Origin: Wenzhouxiangellaceae bacterium
GTDB taxonomy: Bacteria > Pseudomonadota > Gammaproteobacteria > Xanthomonadales > Wenzhouxiangellaceae
Length of the DNA stretch: 9,398 nucleotides
Direction: 5' to 3'
NCBI GenBank assembly: GCA_023258355.1
Contig: JALQZL010000053.1
Location: 1 to 9,398, forward strand
The notes below the pieces were generated by a model, which was not told where the DNA came from, ran no database searches, and was given only the letters and a program-made list of their open reading frames with translations. The position numbers were made by a program, and so were the translations under genes. Of this stretch, positions 1 to 6,013 are shown piece after piece. The stretch's first letter is position 1. The number at the start of each line of letters is the position of its first letter.

Positions 1-23
1 AGCGACTTGATCGCCAGAAACAA

Positions 24-416
24 TTAACGCTTCGAGTATTGTGTCGCTTTCCGTGCTTTGTGCAAGCCAATCTTCTTACGCTCAACAGCGCGAGCGTCTC
101 GAGTTACGAAGCCTGCTTTGCGCAATGGTGAGCGGAGCGTTTCATCATATTCCATCAAAGCACGCGCCAAACCTAAACGAATAGCGCCAGCTTGACCAGT
201 CGTGCCGCCACCTTTGACGGTGACATTGATATCCAGTTGGTCGAGCATATTGACCAATTCCAACGGCTGGCGCACGATCATGCGGGCAGTTTCACGGCCA
301 AAAAATTCATCGAGTGGCTTGCGGTTTACTGTGATTTGGCCTTGGCCACGACGGATGAATACGCGAGCGCTTGAGGTCTTGCGTCGGCCGGTGCCGTAGT
401 ATTGTTCAGTTGCCAT
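24..416 (-). CDS. rpsI: 30S ribosomal protein S9
   Basis: Small-subunit ribosomal protein S9, 130 residues, the usual bacterial length. It sits in the head of the 30S subunit, and its extended basic C-terminal tail reaches the P-site tRNA. Seen: the N-terminal YYGTGRRKTSSARVF block, RMIVRQPLELV near residue 46, the glycine-rich GGGTTGQAGAIR loop near residue 69, and the conserved GFVTRDARAVERKKIGLHKAR tract leading to the terminal SKR. The ATG at 416 is preceded by an AGGA Shine-Dalgarno about 8 bases upstream. It lies 23 bases downstream of rplM, the near-universal bacterial pair, and is almost certainly co-transcribed from the promoter at 921-949. Nothing is unusual in the protein. Confidence 0.98.
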   Translation of the reverse strand: MATEQYYGTGRRKTSSARVFIRRGQGQITVNRKPLDEFFGRETARMIVRQPLELVNMLDQLDINVTVKGGGTTGQAGAIRLGLARALMEYDETLRSPLRKAGFVTRDARAVERKKIGLHKARKATQYSKR

Positions 417-439
417 GTTTATTGTCCTAGTTCCGATAC

Positions 440-871
440 TTAGATATCCAGCGCCTGAGGCTGCTGTGCGCTGTGGGGGTGCTCTGCACCTGCATATATT
501 TTAAGCTTTGACAGCATCTCACGACCCAGTGGGCCTTTGGGCATCATGCCCTTCACTGCCTCTTGAATTGCCCGCTCTGGGTGGGTTTCGAGGAGCTTAC
601 CCAAAGACACTGACTTCAAGTTGCCGATATACCCGGTATGCCGGTGATACATCTTATCGGCCATCTTGTTCCCTGTGGCATGCACTTTTTCTGCATTGAT
701 AATGACCACATAATCGCCTGTGTCGACATGCGGTGTGTACTCTGGCTTGTGCTTGCCGCGGAGACGTTTGGCTACCTCTGATGCCAAACGGCCGAGGGTT
801 TTTCCGTCTGCATCCACTAAATGCCAGTGGCGATGGATGTCTTGAGCGCGGGCGCTATATGTCTTTGACAT
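440..871 (-). CDS. rplM: 50S ribosomal protein L13
   Basis: Large-subunit protein L13, an early assembly protein that binds 23S rRNA. Using the ATG at 871 the protein is 143 residues, close to the 142 of E. coli. Seen: WHLVDADGKTLGRLASEVA at the N-terminus, RLRGKHKPEYTPHVDTGDYV, NAEKVHATGNK, the KGMMPKGPLGR motif and the C-terminal KIYAGAEHPHSAQQPQALDI. An in-frame TTG at 880 would add three residues (M-N-D). I prefer the ATG because the purine-rich AGAGAG (882-887) is about 10 bases from the ATG but only one or two from the TTG, and because the family starts at this point. First gene of the rplM-rpsI operon. L13 represses its own mRNA in E. coli; whether it does so here cannot be judged. Confidence 0.97.
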   Translation of the reverse strand: MSKTYSARAQDIHRHWHLVDADGKTLGRLASEVAKRLRGKHKPEYTPHVDTGDYVVIINAEKVHATGNKMADKMYHRHTGYIGNLKSVSLGKLLETHPERAIQEAVKGMMPKGPLGREMLSKLKIYAGAEHPHSAQQPQALDI

Positions 872-920
872 GTCGTTCAAACTCTCTTTTCAGATCAAAC
901 TTCTGGGGTAAAGAGCGAGA

Positions 921-949
921 ATTTTACAGCAAACCAGCCGCTGTGGCAA
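921..949 (-). promoter_or_regulatory. sigma-70-type promoter of rplM-rpsI
   Basis: On the minus strand, TTGCCA (949-944) and TAAAAT (926-921) are separated by exactly 17 bases, with a TG just before the -10. This predicts a start near 914 and a leader of about 43 bases before the rplM ATG at 871. It lies in the 98-base gap after the ferredoxin gene, so the ribosomal pair need not depend on read-through. It is the best-matched promoter in the window. Confidence 0.7.
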
Positions 950-969
950 TGGCCAGAACCGACTTTCCC

Positions 970-1317
970 TCATTCAGGCAACTCAACCGGCTGATCGGGC
1001 AATCTTAAGCGGTCGACGATTTCCCCCCCGATAATGTGTCGCTCAATGATTTCGTCCAAATCGGCCTCATCCACGTAGGTGTACCACACCCCTTCTGGGT
1101 AAATCACCAAAACTGGCCCCTCTTCACACCGGTCTAAACACCCTGCCGTATTGGCCCGCACGCCCCCAGGGCCTGTCAGCCCCAGTGCTTTCAACTTGGC
1201 CTTGGCATAACCACGGAGCTCACCCGCATCGCAAAGGGCACATGAGGGCCGTTCTGCGCCATCAGGGCGACGATTCGTGCAGAAGAACAGATGATGCCTG
1301 TAATAGCCCACGGTCAC
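970..1317 (-). CDS. thioredoxin-like [2Fe-2S] ferredoxin
   Basis: Small electron carrier of the thioredoxin-fold [2Fe-2S] ferredoxin family (the Aquifex Fd / Shethna protein type), 115 residues, cytoplasmic with no signal peptide. Seen: YYRHHLFFCTNRRPDG at the N-terminus and cysteines at 13, 26, 29, 60 and 64. C13, C26, C60 and C64 have spacings of 13, 34 and 4, which match the cluster ligands of this family, and C64 is followed by the typical EEGPVLVIYPEGVWY strand. C29 is extra. The start is a GTG at 1317. A second GTG two codons on (1311) has AGAGGT four bases upstream and is an equally good start, giving MGYYRHH. It begins 8 bases after the DUF481 stop, so it is probably co-transcribed with that gene. 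The redox partner cannot be told from this DNA; the flavoprotein at 4158 is one candidate but only by proximity. Confidence 0.9.
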   Translation of the reverse strand: MTVGYYRHHLFFCTNRRPDGAERPSCALCDAGELRGYAKAKLKALGLTGPGGVRANTAGCLDRCEEGPVLVIYPEGVWYTYVDEADLDEIIERHIIGGEIVDRLRLPDQPVELPE

Positions 1318-1325
1318 CTCTGGCG

Positions 1326-2096
1326 CTAGGGTTTCGGTTTGAAGTTGTAGACGAGATTGATCGTCGATAATAAGTCGTTTTTCTTCTTACCGGGATCCAC
1401 ATCACTGTTATGGCGCATGGTGAGCGCTGTTTTTAGCGACACCCGTGAATTAATGGCCACCGTCAGTGAGGTGGCATTTTCAGCAAAGGTATTGTCCGAC
1501 CCTGCCTCCACGAGCAGTTTGTTCTCGAATTGAGTGGTCTCGGACACATCCCATCGGTAGTCCAAAAACCCACGGGCAATCACCTCATCATCGTGTTTAC
1601 TCGTCGCTCGGACCTCACTCACTCGAAAACCTGGGCCTGCCTCCACCCTGACCCGGTGCTTCTCGGTATCCACCAATCGGTATCCATAACCCAGTGCGGC
1701 CGAGCCTTGGTAACGAAAAGTGGAAAAACGATCGCGGTCATAACGAAAGGCCCCAACAGCGTAGCGATGATTGCCAAACCGGTAGTCGGTTCGATTAGCG
1801 AGTACAAATCGATTGGCGCTGGTGTCTCCGCTGTCTCGGGAATACACACCACTGGCCGTTGATTCATTGGACCAATGATCACGCTCGAAGACCACCTTGA
1901 TGCTGGCATTGGCTGACTCGGAATCACTGTTCCCCCGATTAATGACCAAACCCAGCTCACCAGCGCCGGAGACATCGACGCTTTGCGCAAAAAGCATGGG
2001 CGAGCACAGACTCAAAATGGCGGTCAGCATGAGGAATAACAACGGGTTTGCCTGGAAACTTTTTTGTGGCCAGGTAGCGGGACTTTTGGGTGACAT
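1326..2096 (-). CDS. DUF481 family outer-membrane protein
   Basis: Probable outer-membrane beta-barrel of the DUF481 (E. coli YdiY-like) family; function unknown. With the ATG at 2096 it is 256 residues. Seen: a signal peptide (lysine-containing N-region, hydrophobic LLFLMLTAILSLCSPMLFA at about 19-37, likely cleavage after LFA), then GAGELGLVINRGNSDSESANASIKV, the hallmark first hairpin of the family, and alternating polar/aromatic strands to a C-terminal INLVYNF near the end. The frame is open further upstream to 2243, which would add 49 residues. That extension runs through the promoter and buries the signal peptide, so I reject it. The ATG at 2096 has AAAGAG about seven bases upstream. 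The C-terminus ends KPKP rather than in the usual terminal aromatic. Followed 8 bases later by the ferredoxin gene. Confidence 0.88.
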   Translation of the reverse strand: MSPKSPATWPQKSFQANPLLFLMLTAILSLCSPMLFAQSVDVSGAGELGLVINRGNSDSESANASIKVVFERDHWSNESTASGVYSRDSGDTSANRFVLANRTDYRFGNHRYAVGAFRYDRDRFSTFRYQGSAALGYGYRLVDTEKHRVRVEAGPGFRVSEVRATSKHDDEVIARGFLDYRWDVSETTQFENKLLVEAGSDNTFAENATSLTVAINSRVSLKTALTMRHNSDVDPGKKKNDLLSTINLVYNFKPKP

Positions 2097-2151
2097 TACC
2101 GACTCTTTATTCAATGAATGTTGACAAGATCTTCTGAATTTTGGACTGGAA

Positions 2152-2180
2152 ATTATACGCTCAAAAGGTAGGCAAATCGA
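2152..2180 (-). promoter_or_regulatory. probable promoter of the DUF481-ferredoxin pair
   Basis: The minus strand carries an exact TATAAT (2157-2152). At 17-base spacing the -35 would be TCGATT (2180-2175), a weak match. The predicted start near 2145 gives a leader of about 48 bases to the ATG at 2096. The weak -35 lies inside one arm of the inverted repeat at 2175-2196, which suggests control by a bound protein, though this is inference. Confidence 0.45.
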
Positions 2181-2196
2181 CGCCGATTGGTCGATT
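2175..2196. repeat. 7-bp inverted repeat between hydrolase stop and DUF481 promoter
   Basis: AATCGAC (2175-2181) and GTCGATT (2190-2196) are a perfect inverted repeat with an 8-base centre. It begins one base after the hydrolase stop codon (2198-2200) on the minus strand and covers the presumed -35 of the next promoter. As RNA it would form a short hairpin, but the following minus-strand bases (TTGCCTACCTTTT) are not a clean T-tract. It is therefore either a weak terminator or an operator-like dyad. Confidence 0.4.
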
Positions 2197-2197
2197 C

Positions 2198-3220
2198 TTA
2201 CAGGTGTGACTCGCTGATCATTTGAAATCGGCGAATCAGCCACTGCTCAACCCAACTGTCCATCTGCCAATTTTCAATAAACCCACAGTGCCCTCCCCTC
2301 GGCTGGACTTGGATTGTTAGGTTGTTGGCTTGAGGCAAGGCATCAAAATCATCAATCGGGATGATGGGGTCATCTTCAGCCGTCAAAACCACCGTGGGGA
2401 CATGCAGATCGTTTAAATAGTCGCCCGCCACAGAGTAACCCTCCAAATACGCTGTCACGCTGGGATATTCGGTGTAGTGGCCAATCAACCACTCGGTTTG
2501 CTCGCTGAGTCGTTTCAAACCGAACCACTCACTAAAATCGTAAACATTGGGAAACAATGCCTGTTTGATCTTCAAAGATTTGCGCCATTTTTTTACAAAG
2601 TATTGGTGGTAGACAAAATGACCTTCCTCCAGCGCATTCATCACATGAACTGGGCGAACCACAGGACTCACCGCAATGGCTTCAGAGAGCGCCAAGCCGA
2701 CCTCTGCACCGCGTTTAGCTATTCTGAGCGTAAAATTGCCACCCAGTGAGAAGCCCACCAGGTAGACGGGGACATGCTCGCCAAAACGCAAGCGCCAGTC
2801 TGCCGAGAGTTTTGCCACCACGTCCATGACTTCGAACAGTCGACAGCTGTGAAACAGGCCCACGTTCAAATGGTGTGACTCACCGTGATCTCTGAGGTTT
2901 AGACGAAAAGTGGCCATGTTGGCCTCATCCAGGGCGTGAGCGGCGGACAAGAGGTAATTCGAATTGGCGCTTCCCTCCCATCCATGGATCAAAATAACCA
3001 GTGGGACCGGCTTGTCTGAGGCGGTGGTCGGTGGGTGATTTCGATACCCCAACAGGCGGGTGCCATCATCGGCCCGCCAAACCTCGGCCTGGGTCCTGTC
3101 AAGATAAGCCTGAGCTTTCCGAGACACCACGTGCTTCCGCCACGGACCAGACGTCATCAAAGATTGCACGTGGGCGTTGGCAATCAATCCTCTGGGCTGG
3201 AACATGGACTCAGGACTCAT
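2198..3220 (-). CDS. YheT-type alpha/beta-fold hydrolase
   Basis: Serine hydrolase of the YheT/UPF0017 branch of the alpha/beta-hydrolase superfamily, 340 residues, the usual length. Substrate is unknown; eukaryotic relatives (ABHD1/2/3) act on lipid esters. Seen: the family N-terminus FQPRGLIANAHVQSL, the oxyanion-loop LILIHGWEGS-like segment near 74-84, RLNLRDHGES at 106-115, the nucleophile elbow GFSLGGN with Ser158, the acid in LTAEDDPIIP (Asp283 or Asp284) and the catalytic His311 in GGHCGF. There is no signal peptide. The ATG at 3220 has GAGAA about seven bases upstream and overlaps the 3' end of the acyltransferase gene by 11 bases, indicating translational coupling. An internal ATG at 3205 has a poorer upstream site. 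Pairing with a phospholipid acyltransferase suggests lipid metabolism, as inference. Confidence 0.9.
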   Translation of the reverse strand: MSPESMFQPRGLIANAHVQSLMTSGPWRKHVVSRKAQAYLDRTQAEVWRADDGTRLLGYRNHPPTTASDKPVPLVILIHGWEGSANSNYLLSAAHALDEANMATFRLNLRDHGESHHLNVGLFHSCRLFEVMDVVAKLSADWRLRFGEHVPVYLVGFSLGGNFTLRIAKRGAEVGLALSEAIAVSPVVRPVHVMNALEEGHFVYHQYFVKKWRKSLKIKQALFPNVYDFSEWFGLKRLSEQTEWLIGHYTEYPSVTAYLEGYSVAGDYLNDLHVPTVVLTAEDDPIIPIDDFDALPQANNLTIQVQPRGGHCGFIENWQMDSWVEQWLIRRFQMISESHL

Positions 3221-4022
3221 AAAAATTCTCGATGACTTGCCGCGATTGACGTGCCAGACCGTCCCGGCCTACTTCGAAATGGGTCAGCGGTTGGGCAATA
3301 AATACCTCGGCTCTCAGGCGAGGATAAGACAATATGCGCAAACAATTGGTGATGAAGCCTGTCCCTGGACCGAACACAGCGACCTTATGCGCATCGGCGC
3401 CTGTCACCGCATCCCGATAACGAATTCCGACCGGTACCACGGGGGCCCTGGCCCTAATAGCACTCCCAAACAGCCTCGAATGAAACCGGCCGACTTTCGG
3501 TGGGCCTGGGATGCCCGCCTCTGGAAAGACGCCCACGGTGTCGCCGCATTTCAAGAGGGCTGTCATGCGGCGTTGGACTTTTTGGCGAGAGTGCGGCGCT
3601 CCTCGCTCTATAAACACAGTGCCCGCAATGCGTGCCAGCTGCCCGACCAAAGGCCAACGCGCAATTTCAGCTTTGGCGACCAGCCAAATCGGTCGTTCTG
3701 TGTGCAGGATGAGAATATCCAACCACGAGACATGGTTGGCAACCACCAGACAACCCCCTGCTGGCAATTGGCCTTGGCTACTCAGCTCAACACCGCAGAT
3801 TCGCAACAGACACCTCACCCACCACCGATGGATCCTCGATTGCACGGTTTGCCCCCGCGTGGGTAGTCGCCGAACGCCTGGCAAATAAGCCAGCAACGCC
3901 AGCGGCAACAACAGCGCATGTAAAAACAGTAACGGCAGGCGATAAATCAGTTGCCAACGCCTGAGTGCGCGCAAACGACTCTCGCTCAATGCATCAGTCT
4001 CCACCACTGGCTCACTCGACAA
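3210..4022 (-). CDS. PlsC-like 1-acyl-glycerol-3-phosphate acyltransferase
   Basis: Membrane-associated acyltransferase of the PlsC/LPLAT family, which moves a fatty acyl group onto a lysophospholipid such as 1-acylglycerol-3-phosphate. Seen: a hydrophobic segment at about 28-47 (LPLLFLHALLLPLALLAYLP), the catalytic HX4D motif NHVSWLD (His97, Asp102), motif II around TVFIERG (135-141), motif III as FPEAG (166-170) in place of the usual FPEGT, and motif IV VVPVGI (195-200). The first possible start is a TTG at 4022, directly after an in-frame TGA, but its GAGGTG lies almost against it. GTG codons at 4007 and 4004, or a TTG at 3989 with GGAG nine bases upstream, are real alternatives and would remove 5, 6 or 11 residues. 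Overlaps the hydrolase gene by 11 bases. Its exact acyl acceptor is not certain, so no symbol is given. Confidence 0.88.
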   Translation of the reverse strand: MSSEPVVETDALSESRLRALRRWQLIYRLPLLFLHALLLPLALLAYLPGVRRLPTRGQTVQSRIHRWWVRCLLRICGVELSSQGQLPAGGCLVVANHVSWLDILILHTERPIWLVAKAEIARWPLVGQLARIAGTVFIERGAPHSRQKVQRRMTALLKCGDTVGVFPEAGIPGPPKVGRFHSRLFGSAIRARAPVVPVGIRYRDAVTGADAHKVAVFGPGTGFITNCLRILSYPRLRAEVFIAQPLTHFEVGRDGLARQSRQVIENFYES

Positions 4023-4045
4023 TCACCTCAAAAAATGTCACGACT

Positions 4046-4074
4046 ATTGTATCCTCAGCACGGTTTTGTGCGAC
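4046..4074 (-). promoter_or_regulatory. possible promoter of the acyltransferase-hydrolase pair
   Basis: In the 135-base divergent gap the minus strand has TACAAT (4051-4046), five of six matches to the -10 consensus. Nothing near 17 bases upstream resembles a good -35 (GTCGCA at 4074-4069). The start would be near 4039, giving a very short leader. I see no convincing promoter for the plus-strand oxidoreductase in the same gap. Confidence 0.3.
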
Positions 4075-4091
4075 TATATGGGATTAATTCG

Positions 4092-4119
4092 GTCCGATAT
4101 CGCCGCTGGCCTGTCGGAC
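4092..4119. repeat. 6-bp inverted repeat upstream of the oxidoreductase
   Basis: GTCCGA (4092-4097) and TCGGAC (4114-4119) pair perfectly around a 16-base centre that itself contains GCC-GCT-GGC, so an RNA could fold as a two-tier hairpin. It ends 38 bases before the GTG start at 4158. It could be an operator or leader structure, or chance. Confidence 0.3.
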
Positions 4120-4157
4120 ATGTCATCCGATTCTGCAAGCGAGCATGAAAGACCACC

Positions 4158-5222
4158 GTGGGCCAATCGAACGCACTACGTCAAATCAAGATCGAATCAA
4201 GCGGGCATGTGTTCAAAGCCAGGCCCGGCGAGACCATTTTGACAGCCGCGCTCAGACAAGGCATTGTTTTGCCTTACAGCTGCAAAAACGGCACCTGCGC
4301 CAGCTGCAAGTGTCAAATGGTCAGCGGTCAGGTCAACTACCCTCATAACCCACCCACTGCGCTGGGCTTTGATGACTTGGCAACGGGGCATGCGTTGACT
4401 TGCCAGGCGGTCCCAACCAGTGATGTGGTCATTGAAGCCAGAGAGCTCAAACAGGTCGCTGATATCCCGGTCCGAAAATTGCCAGCACGCGTGGAGAGCC
4501 TACATCGGTTCACGCCTGAGATCATGCAGGTGAGACTGAAGCTACCGCGCGCAGCACGTCTTCAGTTTTTAGCCGGGCAATACATTGATATTTTGCTACC
4601 CGAAGGAAAGCGCCGCGCTTTTTCTATTGCCTCTCCGCCATCGCAAACAGATTACATAGAGTTACATATCAAGCACGTCTCAGGCGGTGGTTTTACCGGC
4701 CATGTCTTTGAGGGCATGACCGAAAAAGAGATTTTAAGGCTGGAAGGTCCATTAGGGACTTTCTTCGTCAGACGCTCGTCTACGCGTCCCATGATTCTGA
4801 TGGGTGGCGGGACCGGCTTTGCCCCTTTGAAGGCCATGATCGAAGAAATGGTCCATGATGTCGAGACGCATACTGGTCATGATGAACCACCCCCAAGGGA
4901 GATCATCTTGTATTGGGGCGTCACCAAACCCGAAGATCTCTATGCCAATGAACTCATTGGCCATTGGACCAAAGTGTTGCCTAACTTCAAGTTTGTGCCG
5001 GTGCTCATGGCACCTGAGCCTGACTGGACCGGGGCTGTTGGGTTAGTGCATGAGCAAGTCATCAAAGAACATCCAGATTTATCTGGCTTTGATGTCTATA
5101 TGAGCGGCCCACCACCGATGATTCAAGCGGCGCGCCAAAGCTTTATTGAAGCCCACTTGCCAGAGGATCGCTTATTCTATGACTCGTTCGATTTTGCCGC
5201 CGACGTGCCGCTCAATCCCTAG
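4158..5222 (+). CDS. [2Fe-2S]/FAD/NAD(P)H oxidoreductase, glucoseen-reductase type
   Basis: Three-domain electron-transfer flavoprotein, 354 residues, passing electrons from NAD(P)H through FAD to a plant-type [2Fe-2S] centre. Domains in order: N-terminal ferredoxin domain with SCKNGTCASCKC (Cys42, 47, 50) and Cys82 in ALTCQ; FAD-binding barrel with RAFSIASPP (153-161); NAD(P)-binding domain with MGGGTGFAP (215-223) and YMSGPPPM (314-321). In the last motif a serine replaces the cysteine usual in CGPPPM. Proteins of this layout are commonly named CDP-6-deoxy-delta-3,4-glucoseen reductase (AscD/E3 type), but no deoxysugar genes are nearby, so that reaction is doubtful and a general reductase or oxygenase-partner role is as likely. 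Start GTG at 4158, with only a weak purine run upstream. It meets trpC tail to tail. Confidence 0.9.
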   Translation: MGQSNALRQIKIESSGHVFKARPGETILTAALRQGIVLPYSCKNGTCASCKCQMVSGQVNYPHNPPTALGFDDLATGHALTCQAVPTSDVVIEARELKQVADIPVRKLPARVESLHRFTPEIMQVRLKLPRAARLQFLAGQYIDILLPEGKRRAFSIASPPSQTDYIELHIKHVSGGGFTGHVFEGMTEKEILRLEGPLGTFFVRRSSTRPMILMGGGTGFAPLKAMIEEMVHDVETHTGHDEPPPREIILYWGVTKPEDLYANELIGHWTKVLPNFKFVPVLMAPEPDWTGAVGLVHEQVIKEHPDLSGFDVYMSGPPPMIQAARQSFIEAHLPEDRLFYDSFDFAADVPLNP

Positions 5223-6013
5223 CGGTTAAAGAGTGCTCTCAGAGCGTGGCCTGGGTCTGGCTGACGCATCAACGATTCTCCTATCAAGAAAGCACCAATG
5301 CCCCCGGCTTGAAGCGCGGCCACGTCAGATGGCTCATGGATACCACTTTCTGATACCACCAGCCTCGGGGAGAGCACCTGGGGTGCCAACCGAAGGCTCG
5401 TCTTTAGATCGGTTTTAAAGACGTGGAGGTCACGGTTATTGATACCAATCAAAGGACAATCGAGTGTCAGTGCACGCGCCAGCTCTGCCTCATCATGCAC
5501 TTCCACCAACACATCTAACCCAATGTCTTTTGCCAGTCCATTGAACTCATGGAGCTGGTCATCATCAAGGGCGGCAACAATCAATAAAATGGCATCAGCG
5601 CCCAAAGCCCGGGTGTCCCACACTTGCCAAGCATCAATGATGAAATCTTTCCGAAGCACTGGCAGAGACACCGCCTGTCGAGCCTTGGAGAGATAATCGC
5701 GATGGCCTTGAAAATATTGCTCGTCGGTGAGCACTGACAAGGCACTGGCACCCCCCTGCTCGTACGCCTTGGCCAATGCCGTCGGGTCAAAGTCCTCGCG
5801 AATCAACCCAGCCGATGGCGAGGCTTTTTTGATTTCAGCGATGACAGCATCTTGGCTGGCTTCAGCACGGGTTTTTAAGGCCTGAAAAAATCCGCGGGTC
5901 TTTGGCATATCTTGCACAAACGCCTTGATCTCAGCCAAGGGATACGTGGCCTGACCTGCCGCAATCTCAGCCCGCTTTGTGTCCAATATCTTTTTTAAAA
6001 TATCCACGCTCAA
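5219..6013 (-). CDS. trpC: indole-3-glycerol-phosphate synthase
   Basis: Closes the indole ring: converts 1-(o-carboxyphenylamino)-1-deoxyribulose 5-phosphate to indole-3-glycerol phosphate in tryptophan synthesis. It is a single-function (beta/alpha)8 barrel of 264 residues, not fused to trpF. Seen: VIAEIKKASPS with Glu60 and Lys62, LPVLRKDFIID with Lys122, LVEVHDE with Glu171, IGINNRDL with Asn192, VSESGI with Glu222 and Ser223, and the phosphate-binding FLIGESLM (242-249). All expected catalytic residues are present. The start is uncertain. The TTG at 6013 overlaps the trpD stop by four bases (TTGA), but a GTG two codons on (6007) gives MDILKKIL, closer to the family, with GTGGA about six bases upstream. 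The stop codon shares CTAG (5219-5222) with the convergent oxidoreductase. Confidence 0.96.
   Translation of the reverse strand: MSVDILKKILDTKRAEIAAGQATYPLAEIKAFVQDMPKTRGFFQALKTRAEASQDAVIAEIKKASPSAGLIREDFDPTALAKAYEQGGASALSVLTDEQYFQGHRDYLSKARQAVSLPVLRKDFIIDAWQVWDTRALGADAILLIVAALDDDQLHEFNGLAKDIGLDVLVEVHDEAELARALTLDCPLIGINNRDLHVFKTDLKTSLRLAPQVLSPRLVVSESGIHEPSDVAALQAGGIGAFLIGESLMRQPDPGHALRALFNR

Noticed and set aside
872..880. TTG start for rplM giving three more residues
   Set aside because: The purine-rich site is too close to the TTG, and the family begins at the ATG at 871.
2097..2243. N-terminal extension of the DUF481 protein by 49 residues
   Set aside because: The extension overlaps the hydrolase gene end and the TATAAT promoter and would bury the signal peptide. 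The ATG at 2096 has its own ribosome binding site.
3177..3888. Long open frames on the plus strand opposite the acyltransferase gene
   Set aside because: They are antisense to a well-recognised PlsC-family gene and their translations lack any recognisable domain or sensible composition.
4058..4071. GCAC/GTGC hairpin in the acyltransferase/oxidoreductase gap
   Set aside because: Only a 4-bp stem, expected by chance at this length.
5235..5245. GCTCTCAGAGC as a terminator for the oxidoreductase
   Set aside because: The loop would be one to three bases and no T-run follows. It lies inside the conserved trpC 3' coding end.
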